From Candidatus Iainarchaeum sp. (lineage in GTDB: Archaea > Iainarchaeota > Iainarchaeia > Iainarchaeales > GCA-2688035), in assembly GCA_017609945.1 (NCBI GenBank), contig JAFCCZ010000037.1:1-9027 (forward strand): a stretch of 9,027 nt of DNA, read 5' to 3'. The notes beneath the pieces were generated by a model. That model worked only from the letters and a program-made list of their open reading frames with translations. It searched no databases and was not told the origin of the DNA. Positions 1 through 6,404 of the stretch are shown here, piece by piece. The number at the start of each line of letters is the position of its first letter. The stretch's first letter is position 1. A program made the position numbers and the translations under genes.

Positions 1-1
1 G

Positions 2-1672
2 GCCGCCGCGGTGAAAGAGCTTTACCCAAGGGCAAAGCTTGCAATAGGGCCCGCCATAGAGGCCGGTTTTTACTATGACTTTGATGTAGAGAAGCCGTTT
101 ACGCCGGGCGACCTGAAGAGTATTGAAAAGAAGATGAAGAAGATTGCCGGCGGAAACCACAAATTCAAGAAAAGGCAATTGGGTTTTGAGGAGGCAAAGA
201 AACTGTTCAAGGGAGAGAAGTACAAGCTTGAGCTGATTGCCGACTTGAAAAAAGCCGGTGAGAGAAAGGTTTCAGTTTACGAGAGCGGCGGGTTTGTGGA
301 CCTGTGCAAGGGCCCGCACATTGAAAACTCTGGCGCAATAAAGGCAATAAGACTGCTGAAGGTGGCTGGGGCCTACTGGAAGGGCAGCGAGAAAAACAAA
401 ATGCTTCAGCGAATTTACGGAATAAGCTTTCCGGAGAAGAGCATGCTGAACGAATGGGTTAGGAAAATTGAGGAAGCTGTTAAGCGGAACCACCTGAAGC
501 TTGGGAAGGAACTTGATCTCTTTAGCATGCACGAGGAAAGCCCAGGGAACCCCTTCTTCCACGGGCGAGGAATGGTTGTCTGGAACGAGCTGGCTTCGTT
601 CTGGAGAAAAGAGCACCTGAAGAGAGGGTATGAAGAGTTAGGCACGCCGGTAATTTTGAAGAAAGAGCTTTGGGAGCAAAGTGGGCACTGGGACCACTAC
701 AAGGAAAACATGTACTTCACAAAGGTTGACGAAGAAGACTACGCCATAAAGCCGATGAATTGCCCTGGGGGGATACTAATATTCAAAAACAAAAGGCACA
801 GTTACAGGGACCTGCCCATAAGGTCCGGAGAGATGGGAACAGTGCACAGGCACGAACTGAGCGGCGTGCTAAACGGGCTTTTCAGGGTGAGAAAGTTTAC
901 GCAGGACGATGCGCACATTTTCTGCACAGAGGAACAGGTTTCCGACGAGGTTGCCGGGGTTATTGAACTGGTTGACTTTTTCTACACGAAGATTTTTGGA
1001 TTTGGGTACCATGTGGAGCTGAGCACGCGCCCTGAAAAAGCAATGGGCAGCAAAAAGACATGGGATGTGGCAGAAGCCGCACTGAAGAAAGCGCTGAAGA
1101 AAAAGAAAATGGATTTCAAACTCAACGAGGGAGACGGGACATTCTACGGCCCAAAGATTGATTTCCACATAAGGGACTCTCTGGGAAGAACCTGGCAGTG
1201 CGCAACCATTCAGCTTGACTTCGCAATGCCGGAAAAGTTTGGACTTGAGTATATCGGGAAGGATGACAAGCCGCACAGGCCGGTAATGATCCACAGAACA
1301 GTGTACGGAAGCATGGAAAGGTTTATGGGAATACTAATTGAACACTATGGCGGCGCTTTTCCCCTGTGGCTGAACCCGGTACAGGTTGCCCTGCTGCCGA
1401 TCACGGACAGGCACGCGAAATATGCGGAAGAGGCAATGGGGAAGATGAGGGACGTGGGGCTGCGGGTTGAGCTTGACGCAAGGAACGAAACAATTTCGTA
1501 TAAGGTAAGGGACTGGCAGAAGCAAAAGGCAAACTATATTCTTGTCGTGGGCGACAGAGAAAAAGACCGGGGAACGGTTACTGTTAGGAACAGAGAGGGC
1601 AAGGTCTTGGGCGAGAAAAAGACCGGGAAGTTCATTGAAGCGGCCTTGAAAGAGATAAAGGAAAGAAAGTAG
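2..1672 (+). CDS. thrS: Threonyl-tRNA synthetase, bacterial type (5'-truncated by window edge)
   Basis: Charges tRNA-Thr with threonine in the cytoplasm. The reading frame is open to the left edge and the visible start AAAVKELYP is the interior of the N2 editing domain, so the GTG at 11 is an internal Val, not the start. The TGS domain and the first editing-site histidines (HxxxH) lie upstream. About 556 residues are visible of an expected roughly 640. The editing-domain Cys and His of DLCKGPH are present (Cys at 305-307). The class II catalytic core follows: the three zinc ligands Cys (761-763, in MNCPGG), His (914-916, in TQDDAHIFC) and His (1292-1294, in MIHRTVYGSMER) are all intact, as are motif 2 (GLFRVRKFTQDD) and motif 3. 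The C-terminal anticodon-binding domain starts near PLWLNPVQVALLP. The catalytic features look functional. The gene ends 67 bp before the pilus operon and appears unrelated to it. Identification is very secure; bacterial rather than archaeal type follows from the N2 editing domain. Confidence 0.97.
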   Translation, partial: AAAVKELYPRAKLAIGPAIEAGFYYDFDVEKPFTPGDLKSIEKKMKKIAGGNHKFKKRQLGFEEAKKLFKGEKYKLELIADLKKAGERKVSVYESGGFVDLCKGPHIENSGAIKAIRLLKVAGAYWKGSEKNKMLQRIYGISFPEKSMLNEWVRKIEEAVKRNHLKLGKELDLFSMHEESPGNPFFHGRGMVVWNELASFWRKEHLKRGYEELGTPVILKKELWEQSGHWDHYKENMYFTKVDEEDYAIKPMNCPGGILIFKNKRHSYRDLPIRSGEMGTVHRHELSGVLNGLFRVRKFTQDDAHIFCTEEQVSDEVAGVIELVDFFYTKIFGFGYHVELSTRPEKAMGSKKTWDVAEAALKKALKKKKMDFKLNEGDGTFYGPKIDFHIRDSLGRTWQCATIQLDFAMPEKFGLEYIGKDDKPHRPVMIHRTVYGSMERFMGILIEHYGGAFPLWLNPVQVALLPITDRHAKYAEEAMGKMRDVGLRVELDARNETISYKVRDWQKQKANYILVVGDREKDRGTVTVRNREGKVLGEKKTGKFIEAALKEIKERK

Positions 1673-1694
1673 CTGCTAGTTGTGCAAAGCAATT

Positions 1695-1739
1695 GGAAAG
1701 GTTTAAATAAAACAATAGTCATTTTCTATCTGCTTAATT
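1695..1739 (+). promoter_or_regulatory. Archaeal promoter of the pilus operon (BRE/TATA, short leader)
   Basis: The 67-bp gap after thrS holds a purine-rich BRE-like GGAAAG (1695-1700) directly followed by TTTAAATA (1702-1709). With the usual archaeal spacing of about 26 nt from TATA centre to start site, transcription would begin near 1732, leaving only a few nucleotides before the ATG at 1740. No Shine-Dalgarno sequence precedes that ATG (TGCTTAATT), which fits a leaderless or very short-leader message. The later operon genes mostly do have Shine-Dalgarno motifs, as expected for downstream cistrons. The start site is inferred, not seen. Confidence 0.7.
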
Positions 1740-3512
1740 ATGGCTAAGAAAAATTACCTCAAAGACCTGATGAGCAAGGCGAAAGAGGCAAAAAAGGAAA
1801 ACATAGCGGTGGCAAAGGCAAACATAGACCTTGACCTGCCAGCGTTTGAGGAATTCAAAGAGGAAGAGGAAAAACCAAAAGCGATTGAGAGCATAAAAAA
1901 TATTCCAAAGCAAGCTCAGGGGGAAAAGCCGGTTGAGGCGCAACCAGCCCCGAAAAAACCGCTGGAAAAGGGAAGCGCGGCCGAAACCCTGGGGGAGGTC
2001 GTAGAGCTTCCCAAAAAGCAAGCTGCTCCACACAAAAGCGAGGCAGAAAAGGACTTGGAGAAAGCTGCCAAAAAGATAGAGATCGCAAAATACGGCGACG
2101 TTAAAATTTACAAGATTTCGGGAAAGCCCCTGCTTTACTACTTTGTCCCAGTCCCAAGGCCAACTGGCACGGAAAAGGCAATTATCAAAACTATAAAGGA
2201 AGCTGCCACGCGGCTTATTTCAATCTCACCGTACAAGGTCAGGGAACCGGAACAAAGGAGGGTAATATACAAACAAAAGATAATTGAGATTCTGAGAAAC
2301 AGCCCAGAACTGCACATTCCGGAAAGAAGGTTTGAGTTTTACGCTGACGCCGTTGTGAGGGAAATGGTTGGCTATGGAATAATCGACTCGCTTGTAAGGG
2401 ACGACAAGCTGGAGGAAATAATGGTCATTGGGCCAAAACAGCCGGTTTACCTTTTCCACCGCGATTATGAGATGATGACCTCAAACATTGAGTTTTACTC
2501 AAACCAAGAAATTGAGGACCTTGTGAACAAGATTGCAAGAGAAATTGGCAGAAGGGTTGACATAAGTGCGCCATTGCTTGACGCGCGCCTGCCTGATGGA
2601 AGCAGGATTAACGCAACGATTCCCCCTGCATCGGTCGGAGGGGCAACGCTCACCATAAGAAAGTTCAGGAAAGACCCCTACAGCATTGTGGACTTAATAA
2701 ATATGAACACACTAACTCCCGAATGCGCGGCATTTCTTTGGCTGGCAGTTGAAGGGATGGGTGCAAAACCAGCGAACATACTTATTGCGGGAGGAACGGG
2801 AAGCGGAAAAACAACCCTGCTGAACGTTCTCGCATCATTCATTTCAGAAAATGAGAGAATTGTTTCAATTGAGGACACGGCAGAGCTCATTCTGCCATTA
2901 AAGCACTGGATTAGGATGGAGGCCAGGCCACCGGGAATTGAGGGAAAAGGCGAGCTTACACTTGACATCCTCACCAAAAACAGCCTTAGAATGCGCCCTG
3001 ACCGAATTCTTGTAGGAGAAGTAAGGCACGACGAGGCATTCACCCTGTTTACCGCAATGAACACGGGGCACGCCGGAAGCATGGGGACTGTTCACAGCAA
3101 CTCGCCGCAGGAAACCATCATAAGGATAACAAACCCCCCAATGTCTGTTCCGGAAGTAATGCTAAGCGGCCTTGACCTTATAATCGTGGAGCACAGGATC
3201 CACGACAGAAAAAAGGGAACAATTAGGCGGATCACAGAAATTGCCGAAGTTACCGGCGTGCTTGTTGGAAAAGCGCAAACCCAAACTATTTTTGAACGGG
3301 ACGCCGTTGAGGACACGGTAATAAGAACAAACGTTCCAAGCAATTTCTTAAAGCAATTGCAAATCGTCACGGGAATGAACAGAAAGCAGGTTGAGCAAGA
3401 GTTAATGGACAGGGCGGCATTGCTAAAAGGCCTTGCCAAGAAAAACATCCGCTCAATTGACGAAGTCAGCGCAAAAAGCCACGAATTTTTAATTAAGAGG
3501 AGGGAACGCTAA
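1740..3512 (+). CDS. Type IV pilus / type II secretion assembly ATPase (TadA/CpaF-FlaI-like)
   Basis: Cytoplasmic hexameric ATPase that should drive pilin polymerisation through the platform encoded just downstream; 590 aa. Residues 1 to about 110 are a Lys/Glu/Pro/Ala-rich, probably disordered extension. An N-terminal domain follows (about 115-330, with an RLPDGSRINA segment typical of TadA/VirB11 relatives), then the motor: Walker A GGTGSGKT at 351-358, Asp box SIEDTAEL with E378/D379, Walker B ILVGEVR at 423-429 with E427, and His box GHAGSMGTVH at 443-452. All key residues are intact. The C-terminal ~90 residues continue past the motor. It is the first gene of the operon and has its own TATA box with no Shine-Dalgarno. 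The next gene starts directly after the stop codon. It is related to archaellum FlaI, but no archaellum genes are present and the neighbours are pilus genes, so a pilus ATPase is the better call. No second (retraction) ATPase is visible. Confidence 0.95.
   Translation: MAKKNYLKDLMSKAKEAKKENIAVAKANIDLDLPAFEEFKEEEEKPKAIESIKNIPKQAQGEKPVEAQPAPKKPLEKGSAAETLGEVVELPKKQAAPHKSEAEKDLEKAAKKIEIAKYGDVKIYKISGKPLLYYFVPVPRPTGTEKAIIKTIKEAATRLISISPYKVREPEQRRVIYKQKIIEILRNSPELHIPERRFEFYADAVVREMVGYGIIDSLVRDDKLEEIMVIGPKQPVYLFHRDYEMMTSNIEFYSNQEIEDLVNKIAREIGRRVDISAPLLDARLPDGSRINATIPPASVGGATLTIRKFRKDPYSIVDLINMNTLTPECAAFLWLAVEGMGAKPANILIAGGTGSGKTTLLNVLASFISENERIVSIEDTAELILPLKHWIRMEARPPGIEGKGELTLDILTKNSLRMRPDRILVGEVRHDEAFTLFTAMNTGHAGSMGTVHSNSPQETIIRITNPPMSVPEVMLSGLDLIIVEHRIHDRKKGTIRRITEIAEVTGVLVGKAQTQTIFERDAVEDTVIRTNVPSNFLKQLQIVTGMNRKQVEQELMDRAALLKGLAKKNIRSIDEVSAKSHEFLIKRRER
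3497..3504 (+). promoter_or_regulatory. Shine-Dalgarno for the first platform gene
   Basis: GAGGAGGG lies inside the 3' end of the ATPase gene, 8 nt before the ATG at 3513. That ATG immediately abuts the ATPase stop codon (3510-3512), so the strong site sets the start and suggests coupled translation of motor and platform. Confidence 0.75.
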
Positions 3513-4697
3513 ATGGCCAGGCTTGACCTCTTGAAGAAAAAAATAATTGAAAAGCCAAAGCACTCAGGCGAGGTCAGCTCAAGAGAACTTGAAGGCATCG
3601 GGGAAGAAACCGTAGACATGGATCGGGTTGACCAGATAGTTAAAAAGATGAAAAAAAAGTACAGGGACGAGGGAGTTGAGTTCGGAGAGCCCAGCGGAAA
3701 ACTCAGCGAACTAAGGGGGATTATTGCCGAGGGAAAAGGAGCACAGCTGAACCTCAGGAATGTTGAAGACCTCCGTGAAGTCAAAAGCCCGGTAGTAAAG
3801 AGCGTCGGAAGCCTATACCTCAAGATGAGGAGATTTCTTGAGCCAATTTCAAAGATTGCCTCTGCACTGCCCCAATTTGAAACCCTTGGCTTCCAGCTTT
3901 ACTCTGCAAACATGCATTACTCTGCAAGGCAATTCGTTGCACTTGCAGTCACAGGAGCAACGATTGTGTTCTTTGTTGGGCTAACGCTGTCAAGTGCCTT
4001 TCTGATACTGATTGACATGCCACTCGCATTCAAGGTCGTGGCCGTTCCGGTAATTTCATTTATTGCCGCTCTGTTCTCACTTATGATTATACTAATGATA
4101 CCACAGCAAAAAGCAAAAAGCAGGGGGGACGCAATAAGCATTGAACTGCCGTTTGCGCTAAGGCACATGGCAACAGAGCTTCGCGCTGGAATAGGGCTTT
4201 ACAGGACAATTCAGGCCATTGCCACGGCCGGTTATGGTGCGCTAAGCGAAGAGTTTGCAAGAACCATAACTGAAATAGAGGAGGGAACAGACACAAAGGA
4301 TGCGTTGAGGCATCTGGCACTAAGAACACAATGCAAGGCACTGAGAACGGCGTTGATGCACGTGATAAGGGCCCTTAAAACCGGTGGAAACCTGAGCGGA
4401 ATAATGAGCGACATAGCTGAGGACGTGGCCTTTGAACTGAGACTGAAAACAAGGGACTTTGCGGCAAAGATGAATTTCTTTGGGATAATATTCATTTTTG
4501 CGGCAATCGTGGTTCCGGTAATGATAGCCGTGCTTGGCGGCATAAGAAACAGCCCACTTGATGCAGCAGGAGGCATTAGCTTTAAGGCAATGCTCCCGCT
4601 CACCCCGGAAATTATTGCAATAATATACTTGGTACTGTTGCCTCTTATGCTGGGATTATTTATAATGTATATTAGAACTGTCCAACCAAAGGTGTAA
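3513..4697 (+). CDS. Pilus platform membrane protein, T2SSF/TadB-like
   Basis: Inner-core membrane protein of the pilus, expected to connect the ATPase to pilins in the membrane; 394 aa. Residues 1 to about 138 are a charged cytoplasmic region (a KKMKKKYRDE stretch near 44-53). Membrane segments follow at about 140-168 and 172-197. A cytoplasmic T2SSF domain spans about 209-320, containing ISIELPFALRHMATELRAG and IAEDVAFELR. Further membrane segments lie at about 321-343 and 367-388, ending in a short tail. It has only one T2SSF domain, whereas archaellum FlaJ carries two in a single ~550-aa chain; the second copy is the next gene. Order and size match TadB. Starts immediately after the ATPase with a strong Shine-Dalgarno and lies 3 nt before the next gene. 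Family call is firm; TadB versus TadC assignment is by order and paralogy only. Confidence 0.9.
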   Translation: MARLDLLKKKIIEKPKHSGEVSSRELEGIGEETVDMDRVDQIVKKMKKKYRDEGVEFGEPSGKLSELRGIIAEGKGAQLNLRNVEDLREVKSPVVKSVGSLYLKMRRFLEPISKIASALPQFETLGFQLYSANMHYSARQFVALAVTGATIVFFVGLTLSSAFLILIDMPLAFKVVAVPVISFIAALFSLMIILMIPQQKAKSRGDAISIELPFALRHMATELRAGIGLYRTIQAIATAGYGALSEEFARTITEIEEGTDTKDALRHLALRTQCKALRTALMHVIRALKTGGNLSGIMSDIAEDVAFELRLKTRDFAAKMNFFGIIFIFAAIVVPVMIAVLGGIRNSPLDAAGGISFKAMLPLTPEIIAIIYLVLLPLMLGLFIMYIRTVQPKV

Positions 4698-4700
4698 ACA

Positions 4701-5642
4701 ATGGATAAAAAAAAGAAAGGCATAACACTGAATTTTCTGAAAAAATACAAGAAGTATGTCAAGGATGCCGGCATGAAAATTCCTGCAGAAGCGTGGATTG
4801 CAATAGCACTTGGGGCAGGAGTTGGGTCAGGAGCAGTAACTTTGGCGGTAATTGCATTGCTTGGCTTTGTTGTAAGCCCGCTCCTGGCGTTTATTGTGGC
4901 ACTTGTTGTAGTGGATCTCCTGCTTGGCTGGCCATATGTTAAGGCAATGGCAAGAGTCAGCGCAATTGAGGAAACCCTTCCTGACGCACTGAAACAGATG
5001 GCTGACACACTCAAGGCAGGCGGAACCTATGAATACGCGTTGAGGGAGATAGCAACCTCCCAGTACGGTGCCCTAACCAAGGAGATGGAACTCGTGCTGA
5101 GAAGGCTTGAAGAGGGAGAAAATCTTGAGAGCAGCCTAAGGGGCTTTTCAGAAAACATTGATTCAAGGCTTGTCAAAAGAAGCATGGCAGTAGTGATTGA
5201 CAGTCTGAAAGCGGGAGCTGGGCTTGCCGACGTTCTTGAAGAGATTGCTGAAGATATCAGGGCAATGCACAGGCTTGCGAGGCAGAGAAAAACTGATACC
5301 TCCCTGCAAGTGCTTTTCATGATTGCTGCCGGGGCAGTTGTAGCGCCAATCATCTTTGGGCTTGTGTCAAGCATAATCCAGCTGTTTATTCAGGCAACCA
5401 GCGGACTTGGAGTGACAATTCAAGAAAGGGAAGAGGCATTTGCAGTACGGGATTTGCTAGTGACGCTGATGCAGGTATACATACTGATTGAAGTAACCGC
5501 GTCAGGAATAATGATCTCGCTCATGAGAGACGGCAGGGTGAGCAAAAGTATTATATATATCCCTATACTGTTATTAGTAGCCTACTTGGCATATTATGCC
5601 TCAGTATTTGTGGCAGGCGGGATAATAGGCGGTGTTGCATGA
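4701..5642 (+). CDS. Pilus platform membrane protein, T2SSF/TadC-like
   Basis: Second half of the platform; 313 aa. A short Lys-rich N-terminus leads to membrane segments at about 31-55 and 58-76. A cytoplasmic T2SSF domain follows at about 90-200 (ETLPDALKQMADTLKAGG, later AGAGLADVLEEIAED), then membrane segments at about 203-229, 252-275 and 283-306. It aligns by eye with the preceding protein through the whole T2SSF domain: LP-x-AL, MA-x3-L, YGAL, EEG, LR, IAED recur at the same spacing, so the two are paralogues. AAGGTG (4689-4694) serves as ribosome binding site 6 nt before the ATG, inside the end of the previous gene. The stop overlaps the next start as ATGA (5639-5642), indicating translational coupling to the first pilin. 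Confidence 0.9.
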   Translation: MDKKKKGITLNFLKKYKKYVKDAGMKIPAEAWIAIALGAGVGSGAVTLAVIALLGFVVSPLLAFIVALVVVDLLLGWPYVKAMARVSAIEETLPDALKQMADTLKAGGTYEYALREIATSQYGALTKEMELVLRRLEEGENLESSLRGFSENIDSRLVKRSMAVVIDSLKAGAGLADVLEEIAEDIRAMHRLARQRKTDTSLQVLFMIAAGAVVAPIIFGLVSSIIQLFIQATSGLGVTIQEREEAFAVRDLLVTLMQVYILIEVTASGIMISLMRDGRVSKSIIYIPILLLVAYLAYYASVFVAGGIIGGVA

Positions 5643-5806
5643 CACTCACAAAAGAAGAAAACGCACAAGGGTCTTTGGAATACCTTATCCTGCTGGCAGG
5701 CGCGATATTTGTTGCTGCCGCGGTAGGATTGTATCTCAAAAGCATCCCAGGCGAAATAGAACCTACATTCAACGAAGCAAGAACAAATGTGATTAATGGA
5801 TTTTAA
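5639..5806 (+). CDS. Small class III prepilin 1 (55 aa)
   Basis: A 55-aa prepilin read from the ATG that overlaps the stop of the TadC-like gene by 4 bp (ATGA). The leader MTLTKEENA is followed by QGSLEYLILLAGA: the predicted cut lies between A9 and Q10, with Ser at +3 and the conserved Glu at +5 that aligns with the neighbouring N-terminus in assembled pili. The hydrophobic helix runs about 15-33; only some 22 residues follow it (ending NVINGF). Mature length would be 46 aa, the size of bacterial Flp pilins. Unlike the other small pilins its -2 residue is Asn rather than Lys. The ATGA coupling ties its translation to the platform, so it may be made in low amounts (minor subunit or initiator), which is inference. 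The class III signal plus neighbours make the pilin call strong. Confidence 0.88.
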   Translation: MTLTKEENAQGSLEYLILLAGAIFVAAAVGLYLKSIPGEIEPTFNEARTNVINGF

Positions 5807-5813
5807 AAAAAAA

Positions 5814-5820
5814 GGAGGAG
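5814..5820 (+). promoter_or_regulatory. Strong Shine-Dalgarno of pilin 2
   Basis: GGAGGAG follows a run of nine A and sits 5 nt before the ATG at 5826. It is one of the best ribosome binding sites in the window and decides the start: the in-frame ATG at 5796 lies inside pilin 1, lacks such a site, and would add ten residues to a leader that is otherwise the same MEEKA as in the two following pilins. Confidence 0.8.
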
Positions 5821-5825
5821 AAGAC

Positions 5826-5863
5826 ATGGAAGAAAAAGCACAAGGAGCCCTAGAATACCTGCT
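5826..5863 (+). repeat. 38-bp direct repeat, copy 1 (5' end of pilin 2)
   Basis: The first 38 bases of pilin 2, from the ATG through codon 12 and two bases of codon 13, are identical to 6022-6059. The identity begins exactly at the start codon, since the preceding bases differ (C versus A), and covers leader, cleavage site and Glu+5. Confidence 0.9.
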
Positions 5864-6002
5864 GTTAATAGGCGGAGCCGTACTAGTAGCAGCAATAGTC
5901 CTAAGCCTCTTAACAGGACTTGCAACCACCGGAGCGGAAGGGTCAAACGCAGGAACCGAAAGCATACACGGAAGCCTGCAAACCCTAAACGACCTGACAT
6001 AA
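5826..6002 (+). CDS. Small class III prepilin 2 (58 aa), likely major pilin
   Basis: Leader MEEKA, then QGALEYLLLIGGAVLVAAI: cut predicted after A5, Lys at -2, Gln +1, Glu +5. The helix runs about 11-34 and is followed by a 24-residue Gly/Ala/Ser/Thr/Asn-rich tail (TTGAEGSNAGTES) with few charges, a plausible surface-exposed segment; mature length is 53 aa. No cysteines and no N-x-S/T sequon. Its codon use differs from its neighbours: four of twelve Leu codons are CTA, all three Ile are ATA, and six of eight Gly are GGA, whereas CTA is rare in the ATPase gene. Together with the strong Shine-Dalgarno this suggests high expression and hence the major shaft subunit (inference). The first 38 bp are identical to those of the next gene. 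Confidence 0.9.
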   Translation: MEEKAQGALEYLLLIGGAVLVAAIVLSLLTGLATTGAEGSNAGTESIHGSLQTLNDLT

Positions 6003-6021
6003 GGAAAAAAGGATTTAGAAA

Positions 6022-6059
6022 ATGGAAGAAAAAGCACAAGGAGCCCTAGAATACCTGCT
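6022..6059 (+). repeat. 38-bp direct repeat, copy 2 (5' end of pilin 3)
   Basis: Identical at every base to 5826-5863. Synonymous positions are conserved too, unlike in pilin 4, whose MEEKAQ start differs at one base in the first 18 and then diverges. Confidence 0.9.
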
Positions 6060-6177
6060 ATTGATAGCTGGGGCTGTACTTGTTGCGGCAATAGTGCTTG
6101 CATTGCTGGCTTCCATGGTGCCTGACGTAAGGGACGCAGCAAACGACAAACTACAGCACTTCCTTGGCGACATCTGA
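6022..6177 (+). CDS. Small class III prepilin 3 (51 aa)
   Basis: Shortest of the set. Leader MEEKA and QGALEYLLLIAGAVLVAAI match pilin 2 almost residue for residue; cut after A5, Glu at +5. The helix runs about 11-33. The remaining tail (VPDVRDAANDKLQHFLGDI) is unlike pilin 2: charged and probably helical instead of Gly/Ser-rich. Mature length is 46 aa. A modest AAGGA (about 6009-6013) lies 8 nt before the ATG. Nineteen bases separate it from pilin 2. At 51 aa it is under most gene-caller thresholds, but the signal sequence, the same strand and the operon spacing make it a real gene. Same head with a different tail suggests duplication followed by tail divergence or head homogenisation. Confidence 0.88.
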   Translation: MEEKAQGALEYLLLIAGAVLVAAIVLALLASMVPDVRDAANDKLQHFLGDI

Positions 6178-6218
6178 GGGTATGGACGGCTAAAAATTTA
6201 AAGCTGGAAGGTATTGTA

Positions 6219-6395
6219 ATGGAGGAAAAAGCACAAGTTGCGTTTGAATATCTGCTCACCGCCCTGTTTGGAATAATGCTGGCAATTGCCGCCGCAATGC
6301 TGATTGATACAATCAGAAGCATTTCAACGGTTGCGCAGGGAAAAATACTGCAATACCGGGAAGAAACCATCGGCGCTCTGATGCAGCAAGGCTAG
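6219..6395 (+). CDS. Small class III prepilin 4, divergent (58 aa)
   Basis: Leader MEEKA followed by QVAFEYLLTALFGIMLAIAA: cut after A5, Glu at +5. The helix (about 11-30) lacks the small-residue L-x-GGA/AGA pattern of pilins 1-3 and instead carries Thr, Phe and Met. After it comes a charged tail with Arg/Lys/Glu (DTIRS, YREETIGALMQQG) that looks continuously helical. Mature length is 53 aa. GGAAGGT (6206-6212) is the ribosome binding site, 6 nt before the ATG. A 41-bp spacer from pilin 3 includes an AT-rich TAAAAATTTAAA stretch (6191-6202) that could be an internal TATA element, but its spacing is borderline. Likely a specialised minor pilin rather than a shaft duplicate (inference). Confidence 0.87.
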   Translation: MEEKAQVAFEYLLTALFGIMLAIAAAMLIDTIRSISTVAQGKILQYREETIGALMQQG

Positions 6396-6404
6396 GGTGA
6401 TTCA

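Noticed and set aside
11..13. GTG as start codon of the synthetase
   Set aside because: The frame is open upstream and the surrounding residues AAAVKELYP belong to the interior of the ThrRS editing domain, so the gene continues off the left edge.
760..966. 68-codon forward frame within the synthetase
   Set aside because: Out-of-frame shadow of the highly conserved ThrRS core, with no start signal or domain.
4232..5014. 260-codon reverse-strand open frame
   Set aside because: It lies antisense across the two platform genes, is Ser/Ala/Ile-rich as expected from complementing membrane-protein codons, and shows no recognisable domain.
5796..5825. Upstream ATG for pilin 2 giving a 68-aa product
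   Set aside because: This start lies inside pilin 1. GGAGGAG 5 nt before the ATG at 5826 and the shared MEEKA leader of pilins 3 and 4 favour the shorter form.
6191..6202. Internal TATA box before pilin 4
   Set aside because: The AT-rich stretch would place transcription start at or just past the ATG, and a ribosome binding site at 6206-6212 implies a longer message, so evidence is too weak to list as a promoter.
5594..6370. 258-codon reverse-strand open frame over the pilin cluster
   Set aside because: It covers four well-supported pilin genes on the other strand. Its apparent internal repetition comes from the repeated pilin heads, and no domain or start signal supports it.
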